Assembly (NCBI RefSeq): GCF_007860175.1
Contig: NZ_SJPX01000001.1
Location: forward strand, 558,001 to 622,000
DNA from: Rubripirellula reticaptiva
GTDB lineage: Bacteria; Planctomycetota; Planctomycetia; Pirellulales; Pirellulaceae
Reading direction: 5' to 3'
DNA length: 64,000 nt
The notes below the pieces were generated by a model that was not told the origin of the DNA, did no database searches, and saw nothing but the letters and a program-made list of their open reading frames with translations. Position 1 is the stretch's first letter. Each line of letters starts with the position of its first letter. The translations under genes and the position numbers were made by a program. Positions 1-7,535 of this stretch are shown in pieces.

Positions 1-1
1 G

Positions 2-1045
2 GCGATCGAAGCCTATCAAAAAGGTCGACACTTTCGCCGCAGCATTCGGCTGCTTGAACCCTACCTTCGATATGAAAACCGTCGTCGCCAGCCGCGAGGT
101 TTGGTCGCCTATGGTCGAGCACTCTTAGCCGAAGGCGATGAGGAAAAAGCCATCGAAGCGGTCGAAGCTTGCATCATTGAATACCCACGCGATCCGCTGC
201 GGTATGACGCTCGACTGATCGCTGCCCAGGCACATGCCGAACTTCAAGAACTGGATCTTGCACGCAAGTATCTGGAAGACAATCTTCGCGACGGTGAACT
301 GACACCCCAAAGTCCGGCTTGGCGTGAATCGCTGATGAAGCTTGGCGAAATGCGATTCGAACAGGCGTATCAAAACCATTTGGCGGCTGAGCAGGCAGCC
401 CCCGAAGAGCAACTTGAGTTGATGCGTTTGAATCAACCGATCCTAGAGGAAGCAATTCGATACCTTGAGCAAACCGTTGATCGATACCAACTTCCCGATG
501 CCATCGGCGCTGCCTACAACGCCGCTCGTGCTCACTCGCTTGCCGCTGACTGGCCACGAATCGAAGCCGAATCGCCCGAAATTCTTGAAGCCGCCAAACG
601 CTCGCTTCGTACCCAAGCGGACCAAGAACTGCAAATCGGTTTGGACGGATTCATCAACTTGCGACAATACCTACTTTCTCGCGAAGAAGAATCACGATTG
701 CCGCGGGACCAAGAAGCGATCCTACGCAACTGTTTCCTTGCCGAAGCAGAGTCGCTGCGTCGAATGACGCACTTGGAAGACGCCGCAACGGCTTATCGAG
801 CTGCTGAACTTCGCTACCTGAACGAACCAACCGCGCTCGAAGCCATCCTGGGTCGCGCCGGGTGCCTGCGGGAACTCGGCCGCGACCAAGAATCCAAACT
901 TCTCATTCGGCAAGCATCCGTCGTGCTCGGCCGAATCCCCGCCGAATGGGACGACCGGTTCGCAGAAACGACCCGGTTCGATCGCAACGGTTGGGAACAA
1001 TACCTGACATGGATGAATAGCCGCCCCGAAACAAGCGGCGCTTGA
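2..1045 (+). CDS. TPR-like repeat protein, 5' end outside window
   Basis: The reading frame is open from the first bases of the window, so the gene starts upstream; the TTG at 101 is only an internal codon. The visible part is about 347 residues, almost wholly helical, rich in Ala, Glu, Arg and Leu. It shows helix pairs of tetratricopeptide type, for example the stretch with ALLAEGDEEKAIEAVEAC and a later one with LEDAATAYRAAELRY. No enzyme motif is visible. Such proteins serve as protein-binding scaffolds. It ends 38 bases before a FlgN-like gene on the same strand and so may be the first visible member of the flagellar cluster, but it could equally belong to a separate cell-envelope operon. 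The function is unknown; the repeat assignment is by eye. Confidence 0.75.
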   Translation, partial: AIEAYQKGRHFRRSIRLLEPYLRYENRRRQPRGLVAYGRALLAEGDEEKAIEAVEACIIEYPRDPLRYDARLIAAQAHAELQELDLARKYLEDNLRDGELTPQSPAWRESLMKLGEMRFEQAYQNHLAAEQAAPEEQLELMRLNQPILEEAIRYLEQTVDRYQLPDAIGAAYNAARAHSLAADWPRIEAESPEILEAAKRSLRTQADQELQIGLDGFINLRQYLLSREEESRLPRDQEAILRNCFLAEAESLRRMTHLEDAATAYRAAELRYLNEPTALEAILGRAGCLRELGRDQESKLLIRQASVVLGRIPAEWDDRFAETTRFDRNGWEQYLTWMNSRPETSGA

Positions 1046-1083
1046 TTGCATCCAACCACCCTTCAATGATTTGAGAGCCACTT

Positions 1084-1533
1084 ATGAACGCAGACGAACT
1101 GACTGCTATTATCGATCGTCGCTTTGAAACGCTGTCACATCTATTGGAACTGAGCCTGCGCCAGGTCCAAGCGATCGATGAAAGCCGCATGAGTGATCTG
1201 ATGCGGATTCTGTCCGACAAACAACCGCCGATCAACGAATTGATCCAAATCGGCAAACAACTGGCATCCGCGGTCGGCGAAGACCCCGCAAATCGCCAAT
1301 GGGCATCGGATGAAGATCGCAGGCGTTGTCGCGAGCGACAAAGTCAATGCGAATTGATGCATGACGAATTGCTTGCGATCGAAGCCGACTGCGAGGGCCG
1401 ATTGACGGCAAGCAGAGCATCGGCGCAAGAGAAACTACAACGCTTTGACAACGGACGAGTCGCAGCTAATAGCTACGCACAAGCACAAACGACACGTCCA
1501 TCCGGCGGAAGCTTGGATTTGTCCAGCGACTGA
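1084..1533 (+). CDS. FlgN-like flagellar export chaperone (tentative)
   Basis: A 149-residue protein predicted to be nearly all alpha-helix with a disordered, Ser/Thr/Gln-rich tail after about residue 130. The N-terminal helix has regular Leu spacing (LSHLLELSLRQVQAI) followed by a segment with the pattern LMRILSDKQPPINEL, which resembles the layout of FlgN, the cytoplasmic chaperone for hook-junction proteins FlgK and FlgL. FlgN proteins are usually about 140-160 residues, so the length fits. FlgN diverges strongly in sequence, and the call rests on size, helical pattern and position at the head of a flagellar cluster. No flgK or flgL is in the window. An alternative is a generic coiled-coil protein unrelated to export. 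Confidence 0.45.
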   Translation: MNADELTAIIDRRFETLSHLLELSLRQVQAIDESRMSDLMRILSDKQPPINELIQIGKQLASAVGEDPANRQWASDEDRRRCRERQSQCELMHDELLAIEADCEGRLTASRASAQEKLQRFDNGRVAANSYAQAQTTRPSGGSLDLSSD

Positions 1534-1715
1534 GTGCGACAGTCTATTTTGGAACAAATGAAGAAAACTTCTCAAGTCTTTCTCCATTCGATCTTGCGTC
1601 GCATTGTCTCTGGTGGGTATCAGCGAAGATGAATTTCAGTGAGGCCACGGATTCGGCCCGCTTTATCATCACTTGACGACTGAAAATCCGTCACCGAAGG
1701 AATCGGAGACCTATC

Positions 1716-2150
1716 ATGACAAATCATTGGATCGACCCAAAGACGAGCCATTCTTTAGCCGTTTTGGTGGAATCGGTAACCGTGCCCTTGTTAATCAAAC
1801 ACGATGGCCCTGTTTGCCTTGAACTTGACATCGACGTCAAAATGCGTGTCCCTGCCGATGCAAGTCGATTGGTGGACCTGATCAAATCACTGGTCGGACA
1901 ATCGCTTGCCGAAATGTCCGACGGCGGCGACCTGACGATCACGGCTTGCGAGACCACAAACGGTGTCGAGGTAGAAATCGCCGACACGGGCTGTGACGTC
2001 CAACGTCGCGCCAAAAGTCGCCCGTTAGCCGCAGCCGCGATCGGCGCAACCATGCAGTGGAAGAACTGCCCGCAAGGTGGCGGATCCGTCACCGTGACAT
2101 TCCCGCCCAAAGCAGCCCAATCGCATTCCCAACATCGACGCGCGGCTTAG
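1716..2150 (+). CDS. Stand-alone degenerate histidine-kinase-type ATPase domain
   Basis: A 144-residue protein that looks like the HATPase_c domain of a sensor kinase with no sensor, no DHp helices and no phospho-acceptor His. A segment aligning to the N-box reads LIKSLVGQSL where kinases have LLxNLxxNA, so the Mg-binding Asn is replaced (Q or S). The G1 box keeps ADTG but the usual following G-x-G is broken (ADTGCD). The ATP lid and G2 glycines are almost absent and the domain closes with GGGSVTVTFP, like the last strand of the fold. A GGAGA about 7 bases before the ATG supports the start. It lies between the FlgN-like gene and flgB. It probably acts as a binding or regulatory module, not as a kinase; I infer that from the missing residues. 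Confidence 0.6.
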   Translation: MTNHWIDPKTSHSLAVLVESVTVPLLIKHDGPVCLELDIDVKMRVPADASRLVDLIKSLVGQSLAEMSDGGDLTITACETTNGVEVEIADTGCDVQRRAKSRPLAAAAIGATMQWKNCPQGGGSVTVTFPPKAAQSHSQHRRAA

Positions 2151-2196
2151 CTTCGCTAGGCCTTGGCACGACCGGCCTTGGCTGTTCAAAGTCGAG

Positions 2197-2266
2197 GTAG
2201 CGAAACTCGCAGTGAGTTTCGGGAAAGGATTGAATCGACGAAAGTCTTGACGACTTCCGCTACGCC
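2197..2266 (+). other. Structured element before flgB: two hairpins inside an outer stem
   Basis: The spacer between the HATPase-like gene and flgB holds a perfect 8-pair stem (CGAAACTC at 2201-2208 with GAGTTTCG at 2214-2221, loop GCAGT), a second stem (AAGTC at 2242-2246 with GACTT at 2252-2256, extended by two more pairs past one mismatch), and outer arms GTAGC at 2197-2201 and GCTAC at 2259-2263. Together this gives a three-way-junction shape. It has no T-run, so it is not a simple terminator. It may be an RNA leader, a processing site, or a copy of an interspersed repeat; nothing in the window decides. Confidence 0.45.
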
Positions 2267-2283
2267 TGAATGGGAGACGAACG

Positions 2284-2685
2284 ATGCAAGGAATATTTGG
2301 CGGAACGCCAATCGCGGCGCTCGAACACACGCTAACGTTTGCCCAACGACGCCACGAACTGTTGGCTGGCAACGTGTCCAATATGGATGTGCCGGGATAC
2401 CGATCGCGAGATTTGGATATCAATGAATTCCATAACGCGCTCGCCGAATCGATCGACAACGCCGCTCGCCCGGTGTCGCATACGTCTGGCCCTTACACAC
2501 GCGACGACCTGTACAGCGGACCTCGTAAAGCAACCGAACAAGTGGTTTTCCATGACGGCAGTGACGTGTCGCTTGAACGTCAAGTCACCGAAATGGCAAA
2601 AAACCAACACCTTCACGGACTCGCCATCACCACAATGCGAAGCCAATTCGCACTCCTTCGCGCCGCCATCACTGAACGAGCCTAA
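2284..2685 (+). CDS. flgB: Flagellar basal-body rod protein FlgB
   Basis: A 133-residue protein of normal FlgB length (about 130-140). FlgB is a proximal rod subunit that assembles on the MS-ring after export through the flagellar type III system. The N-terminal rod signature is visible: ALEHTLTFAQRRHELLAGNVSN, shortened here to its key parts HELLAGNVSN and then MDVPGYRSRD. The C-terminal helix, ALLRAA-like, ends the protein as in other rod proteins. A GGGAG at 2272-2276 lies 7 bases before the ATG and fixes the start. flgC follows about 110 bases downstream, and then fliE and fliF, the usual flgBC-fliEFGHIJ order of many bacteria. Confidence 0.93.
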   Translation: MQGIFGGTPIAALEHTLTFAQRRHELLAGNVSNMDVPGYRSRDLDINEFHNALAESIDNAARPVSHTSGPYTRDDLYSGPRKATEQVVFHDGSDVSLERQVTEMAKNQHLHGLAITTMRSQFALLRAAITERA

Positions 2686-2794
2686 ATAGAAAACCAAGTA
2701 AAGAACGGCGTGTGAAAGAACAAGCCATTTTTTGGACACACCCAATTTCGTCGATCAAGCACCGATTCCAAAACGTCAAACACCGGAAACTTCC

Positions 2795-3214
2795 ATGTTA
2801 AAAGCACTCGACATCAGCACATCGGCATTGATTGCCCAGCGGACTCGATTGAATGCCGTTTCTGGAAACATTGCCAACATGTCGTCGCTGACCGATGAAA
2901 CCGGCAAGCCAAATCCTTACAAAGCACGCGAAGTGGTCTTTCAAACCGACGACAGCATTTCGCTGTCAGGCGCTTCGGGCGTGAAAGTAGCGGAGATCAA
3001 ATCGAACAACGCTGAACCTCTACACCGATGGCAGCCCAACCATCCGTTGGCGATTCAAGATGGCGAATGGAAAGGATACGTCGCCTATCCCAACATCGAC
3101 CTGACGACCGAAATGGTCAACGCGATGGAATCGACTCGAGCCTACGAAGCCAACGTCGGTGTAATGGAAATTACCAAAAACCTTAGCCGTGAAACATTGA
3201 CCATCCTCGCCTAA
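2795..3214 (+). CDS. flgC: Flagellar basal-body rod protein FlgC
   Basis: A 139-residue proximal rod subunit. I chose the ATG at 2795 because the protein then begins MLKALDISTSALIAQ, the normal FlgC N-terminus; the frame is open upstream to an ATG-like start at 2732 but the extra 21 residues have no family counterpart. The rod motif RLNAVSGNIANMSS and the C-terminal segment NAMESTRAYEANVGVMEITK are typical of FlgC, whose tail forms the packing helix of the axial structure. Its stop codon TAA shares its last A with the ATG of fliE (TAATG), so the two are translationally coupled. Length and order fit the family well. Confidence 0.93.
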   Translation: MLKALDISTSALIAQRTRLNAVSGNIANMSSLTDETGKPNPYKAREVVFQTDDSISLSGASGVKVAEIKSNNAEPLHRWQPNHPLAIQDGEWKGYVAYPNIDLTTEMVNAMESTRAYEANVGVMEITKNLSRETLTILA

Positions 3215-3537
3215 TGCGTCCCCTTTCCGGAATCCAACCGCCCCAGCGACCTCAGTCGCCTTTTGGTCCGCTTGAAAAAAGCGGGATGCCAAGCGGTGTA
3301 TCCGGTGCAAAGGGCCCCGACTCGTTTGCATCGCTGCTGGGTGACCAAGTCAAGAACGTCAACACCATGCAAATCGACGCCAACGACATGGTGCACACCA
3401 TGCTGACCGGCGGCGAAGTCAACGAAGCCGAAGTGTTGACGGCCGTACAAAAGGCAGACTTGGCCTTCCGCATGCTGTTGCAAGTCCGCAACAAGTTGAT
3501 CGAAGCCTATCGAGAAGTGCAACAAATCCAAATCTAA
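3214..3537 (+). CDS. fliE: Hook-basal body protein FliE
   Basis: A 107-residue protein of FliE size (about 100-115). FliE links the MS-ring to the rod. The C-terminal half has the family pattern: a conserved helix with DMVHTMLTGGEVNEAEV, then VQKADLAFRMLLQVRNKLIEAYREV, where the L-x-x-x-R-N-K-L-x-x-A-Y core is diagnostic. The N-terminal 35 residues are Pro/Gly-rich and presumably flexible. The ATG overlaps the flgC stop by one base. fliF follows after 48 bases. Confidence 0.93.
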   Translation: MRPLSGIQPPQRPQSPFGPLEKSGMPSGVSGAKGPDSFASLLGDQVKNVNTMQIDANDMVHTMLTGGEVNEAEVLTAVQKADLAFRMLLQVRNKLIEAYREVQQIQI

Positions 3538-3585
3538 GTTCGAAATTTCGACGCCTGATTCCTGACGATTGAACCTAACGCTCCC

Positions 3586-5220
3586 ATGAATTTTTTCAAA
3601 CAGTCGACCGACCAAGCACGCGAAGCTTTTGTATCGATGCCGATGCAGTCGCGAATCATTTCGGTCATGCTGGTGGCTTTGATTGCGATCGGCTTGGCGT
3701 TCCTGATCAAAGGCGACTCATCATCGAGCGGTGAATACTTGTTCGGCGGACGCGCCTTTACCGATCAAGAACTCGCCGCCATGGAAATGTCATTCAGCCG
3801 CGAAGGTCTGAATGAATGGAAACGAGATGGCACGCGGATGCGAATTCCGGCCGCCTCCAAGGACGTCTACTTAGCTGCGATGGAACAGTCGACGACGTTG
3901 CCAATGTCGCTTAACAGCAACGTGCAAGAAGCCATCAAGGCGACGACCGTTTTCGATTCAAGCGAACTGCACGGCGCCCGAGTGGATGCTGCCAAAGAAG
4001 CCGACCTGGGCCGCTCGATCGCCCAAATGGCGGACATCAAATCGGCGAGCGTGGTTCACGACGTTGGACAGCGTCAAGGACTCGGACGTCACGCTGCTCA
4101 ATCCGCCAGTATTTTTGTCCAACCCGAAGGCAGCTCCCCACTGCCGAAACATCGCATCCAAGCGATTCAAGAACTCGTCCGCGGTGCATACGCCGGAATG
4201 AAAACCGACGAAATCGTGGTCACCGATGCCAATGCGATTTCATCATCAGCGATGTCCGATGACGATGATCCGATGCTGCGCAAGCAACGGGAAGCCGAAG
4301 CGTGGATCGAGAAAAAGGTGCGAAACCTGTTGGTCGGATTCCCCGCGCAGATCGCGGTATCGGCTGAGGTTGACCCGACGATGGATGCGGAAAAGACGAC
4401 TCTCAGTTATGACGCCGAACCGACCAATCTGTCCAACAAGCAACGCAAAACCGAAACCACCAACACTCGGCAACCGCCCGGCGGCGTTCCCGGCGTGGTC
4501 CCCAACGCGATCGGCAACCGAGCGACCAGTTTGGCGGACACGGTCGAAACGTTGAAATCCAAAGACGACGAACGCGAAACCATTGGCGTGGCAGGACAAC
4601 AGTTTGAAAACTCGCGAATGGCTTCGCTGCAAGTCAAACGAGTTCGTGTCTCGGTCGGCCTGCCGCGAAGTTATTACAACAAGCTTCACGCACAAACGTA
4701 CTTGCAAGAGAATCCCGACACGCCGGTCGACGACGTGCCTGCGATGTCGGCTACTGCGTTTGAGAAGCTTCGAAGTGAAACAGCCACAAAAATCCAGACG
4801 GCCGTCACTCCATTGTTGCCCGAGGTTGCCGCTGGTGCGGACCGGTTTCCACTAGTGGAAGTGTTTGACTACTTCGATCTGCCCGGACCGCCACCACCTG
4901 AGGCGGAAACCGCCAAGATCGCTTTGGCTTGGCTTGCCGAGTCCTGGCAAACGATCGCATTGGTCATGTTGGGTCTGCTAGCACTATTGGTCGCTCGGTC
5001 AGCTGCCAGCGGCAGCGGTGATTCGACGCCTGCGGAATTCCGCGAAGGCTTCGGTCTGGAATTACCCGCGCCTCCACCCGAGATGGTTGAAACCGAGGAA
5101 GAAGGCGACACCATGACGATCACAGGCAGTTCGTTAAAAGACGAACTACTAGCGCTCGTTGACGGAAACCCCGAAGTCGCTGCCAACGTGATTCGCGGCT
5201 GGGTTGGCGAGGCCGCGTAA
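3586..5220 (+). CDS. fliF: Flagellar MS-ring protein FliF
   Basis: A 544-residue inner-membrane protein, close to the usual 530-570. FliF forms the MS-ring, the platform for rod, switch and export gate. Membrane segment 1 lies at about residues 23-42 (IISVMLVALIAIGLAFL) and membrane segment 2 at about 453-471 (IALVMLGLLALLVAR). Between them are the ring-building periplasmic domains, with an RBM2-like part holding ASIFVQPEGSSPLPKHRI and a Pro/Gly-rich loop (RQPPGGVPGVVPN) typical of FliF beta-collar regions. The cytoplasmic tail ends in a stretch rich in Glu and hydrophobics that would contact FliG. fliG follows after 139 bases, a slightly larger gap than elsewhere in the cluster. Confidence 0.93.
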   Translation: MNFFKQSTDQAREAFVSMPMQSRIISVMLVALIAIGLAFLIKGDSSSSGEYLFGGRAFTDQELAAMEMSFSREGLNEWKRDGTRMRIPAASKDVYLAAMEQSTTLPMSLNSNVQEAIKATTVFDSSELHGARVDAAKEADLGRSIAQMADIKSASVVHDVGQRQGLGRHAAQSASIFVQPEGSSPLPKHRIQAIQELVRGAYAGMKTDEIVVTDANAISSSAMSDDDDPMLRKQREAEAWIEKKVRNLLVGFPAQIAVSAEVDPTMDAEKTTLSYDAEPTNLSNKQRKTETTNTRQPPGGVPGVVPNAIGNRATSLADTVETLKSKDDERETIGVAGQQFENSRMASLQVKRVRVSVGLPRSYYNKLHAQTYLQENPDTPVDDVPAMSATAFEKLRSETATKIQTAVTPLLPEVAAGADRFPLVEVFDYFDLPGPPPPEAETAKIALAWLAESWQTIALVMLGLLALLVARSAASGSGDSTPAEFREGFGLELPAPPPEMVETEEEGDTMTITGSSLKDELLALVDGNPEVAANVIRGWVGEAA

Positions 5221-5359
5221 AGTGACAAGTCGAATTTATCAACGATGCAAAAAAGACAGACTTTTCGTTTCGGTCTTTCCATTTTCGCTCAAGTTTGCTT
5301 AGAAGAGAGTCCCGGGAAGTCCGGTTGAACGATCATGCACTTGAGAGGACCCTTGTTCG

Positions 5360-6787
5360 ATGGCAGGCTCAGCAAACACCGATGCAGCGAACCGTGACGC
5401 AGCGATGCGCCGAATCGCGATCGTGTTGACCAGTTTGCCGGCTCCGGTTGCTGCGAAACTATTGGGCACGATTGACCAAGACTCAAAACAAGTCATCCGA
5501 CGCACGATGGCAACACTGTCCGATGTCGATCCGCTGGAACGCCACCGTGCTCTGCAAGCCTTTAAAACATCCGTCCAGCAACCCGCTCACCAACTAGCCA
5601 GCGATCGCTATTCCAACGACACCTTTCTGAATCAGAGCGATCCTTCTTACGCTCAAGCAAGTCGATTCTCCGATCGCAACGGTGGATCACCATCAGTGCT
5701 AAAGAGCCAAAGTCCGATCCACGATCGCCCTGCCGACCCGACCTCGCCGCTGGCGTTCTTATGCGATGTTGAGGATGACGACTTGATTGAGTTGCTGTCC
5801 GGCGAACACGCTCAAGCAGTTGCGTTAGTGCTGGCATCCGTCGCACCGAGCCAAGCGGCTAGGATTTTGCCGCGATTGGAACCAACGCTTCGCTCATCCG
5901 CCCTGAGCCGGCTCGGTCGCCTCAGTGATATCCCAGAAACCGCTAGCGCGGAAGTCGCCCAACACTTTCGCAATCAACTAAGCCAACGGACGCGGACGTC
6001 GGCATCCGCCAATAACGGCAGCGGAAGACGTGCGCTCGATGCGATCCTGTCCGTCATGCCGAAACCCGAACAATCCGACCATGATTCGCGAAACTGGCAG
6101 CCCACTCATCACGGCAATGGCGAAATGCATGCCGACCCGTCTGAACGACAAGCGGCTCACACTCGAACGGCACAGTCCCAATCCACCCTTCCACCGCTGG
6201 TTCATTCACGAGCCGATGGACCGCATGCTGTACCGCCGCTGCATGCTGCCGAACCGCGGGCCTCCGAGTCTCGCAGCGCATCGGATCGCAATTCCGTCGA
6301 CGAATTCTATCGGCAAACAGACCGAGCCAACGACGAATTCCACCGCCTGCGAGTTGCGCCTCAAACTGTATCTCAAATCCCATCGCATGCTGACGACACC
6401 GCGAACGGGGTTACTCCGAACAACTCGGCCCACGAAAAGAAAATTGATTCAGCTCATCAACCTACACAATTAAATCCGTTGGACTCGACCGATGCGATTC
6501 ACTCGCATTTGGTTGCAATGAAACCCAAAGATCTTTGCACGGCACTGGGCCGCGTCGAAACTCGCGATGCGATGCTGACTCTTTGTGGGCTTCCCAACGC
6601 AAAGGCCGAAGCTGTCCTGGCTGTCTTGCCAAAAGATCAAGCGAAGGTGGTTCGCGTTCAGATGAACTCGCTTCAATCCATGAATCTGCGGGAAATTGAT
6701 AAAGCGAAAGAACGTGTCGCCATCGCGTCTGGGTCGGGCAGCGCCGTGCCGGCCAATCAGGCGAGCGTTTCCGCAGCCGCGGCGTAA
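5360..6787 (+). CDS. fliG: Flagellar switch protein FliG, divergent with long linker
   Basis: A 475-residue FliG; the usual length is about 330-350. The N-terminal domain (residues about 14-75) has IVLTSLPAPVAAKLLGTID. The middle domain (about 128-205) has LIELLSGEHAQAVALVLASV, matching the EHPQ motif that binds FliM. Then come about 170 residues rich in Ser, His, Arg, Asp and Gln, apparently disordered and not found in standard FliG. The C-terminal domain (about 380-460) aligns without gaps to the E. coli torque domain, but the charged positions K264, R281, D288, D289 and R297 read C, D, V, Q and N. The fold seems kept while the stator contacts are not. Either this species uses other contacts or a second FliG is encoded elsewhere. 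Position between fliF and fliH supports the name. Confidence 0.8.
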   Translation: MAGSANTDAANRDAAMRRIAIVLTSLPAPVAAKLLGTIDQDSKQVIRRTMATLSDVDPLERHRALQAFKTSVQQPAHQLASDRYSNDTFLNQSDPSYAQASRFSDRNGGSPSVLKSQSPIHDRPADPTSPLAFLCDVEDDDLIELLSGEHAQAVALVLASVAPSQAARILPRLEPTLRSSALSRLGRLSDIPETASAEVAQHFRNQLSQRTRTSASANNGSGRRALDAILSVMPKPEQSDHDSRNWQPTHHGNGEMHADPSERQAAHTRTAQSQSTLPPLVHSRADGPHAVPPLHAAEPRASESRSASDRNSVDEFYRQTDRANDEFHRLRVAPQTVSQIPSHADDTANGVTPNNSAHEKKIDSAHQPTQLNPLDSTDAIHSHLVAMKPKDLCTALGRVETRDAMLTLCGLPNAKAEAVLAVLPKDQAKVVRVQMNSLQSMNLREIDKAKERVAIASGSGSAVPANQASVSAAAA

Positions 6788-6848
6788 GCGTTCCTCCAAA
6801 CCAAACCCGCCCCCCTCGCATTCGTAGATAACCAAGGCTGCATCCGTC

Positions 6849-7535
6849 ATGGCAAACGTGCTGAAATCCGATTCGTTCACTGAAAAGTCGGCGGCCGCTC
6901 GCAGCGTTTCTGGACTGGCCGGGTTCAATCTGAATGACTTGGCCGACGAAGGAAGGTCGCGTTTGGATCAATGCCGAACCCAGGTTCGTCAAATGATCGA
7001 CGAAGCGACAAAGCAAGGCGAACAGATCCAAAAAAAAGCCGCAGAGGATGGATACCAAGAAGGCTTGAAGCGTGCCGCGGTCGACGCTGAAACAAAACTT
7101 CAAAACGCAGCCGAGCTGCGGGCGAAAGAAGCCGTCCAAGTGCTCAGCCAAGCCGTTCAACAGATGCACCAAGAATACGAAAGCTGGATGCAGCAGTACA
7201 GCCAAACACTCAACAGCATCGCCCTAGCGGCTGCCCAGCGAATCGTCCGCAAAAAACTAGACAATGAACCGGAGATCCTGGTCAGGTGGGCCGAAGAGGC
7301 TTTGACCAGTACACGCTCGGCGACTCGTTTGACACTTGCGGTTCACCCTGAAACGATCGCCCAACTCGGCGAAGCGCTCGACCTGATGCTGGTTTCACCG
7401 GGACTGCCTGAACAAACTCATGTCGAACCCGACGAAACACTACCTCGAGATTCCGTGGTGGTGCGTCAACTTGGTGGTGACATCGATGCCGGCCTCGAAA
7501 TGCAACTGAAACGGTTGGAGACGATGCTGTCATGA
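6849..7535 (+). CDS. fliH: Flagellar export ATPase regulator FliH
   Basis: A 228-residue protein in the fliG-fliH-fliI position. FliH dimers hold the FliI ATPase back and dock it to the export gate. The sequence has a long Gln/Ala/Glu-rich helical centre (about residues 35-120) with the glycine-spaced segment DGYQEGLKRA, then a compact C-terminal half beginning ALAAAQRIVRKKL, the region that resembles the V/A-ATPase E subunit and binds FliI. The ending LGGDIDAGLEMQLKRLETML is the standard FliH tail. Its stop overlaps the fliI start by four bases (ATGA), a sign of coupled translation. Confidence 0.88.
   Translation: MANVLKSDSFTEKSAAARSVSGLAGFNLNDLADEGRSRLDQCRTQVRQMIDEATKQGEQIQKKAAEDGYQEGLKRAAVDAETKLQNAAELRAKEAVQVLSQAVQQMHQEYESWMQQYSQTLNSIALAAAQRIVRKKLDNEPEILVRWAEEALTSTRSATRLTLAVHPETIAQLGEALDLMLVSPGLPEQTHVEPDETLPRDSVVVRQLGGDIDAGLEMQLKRLETMLS

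Noticed and set aside
2163-2182. Sigma-54-like sequence TTGGCAC before flgB
   Set aside because: The spacing between the GG and the downstream GC is wrong for a -24/-12 promoter; the second box does not fall at the required distance.
5243-5281. Hairpin AAAGAC/GTCTTT between fliF and fliG
   Set aside because: Only six pairs with a 15-base or longer loop, and the T-run lies on the wrong strand for the flagellar transcript.
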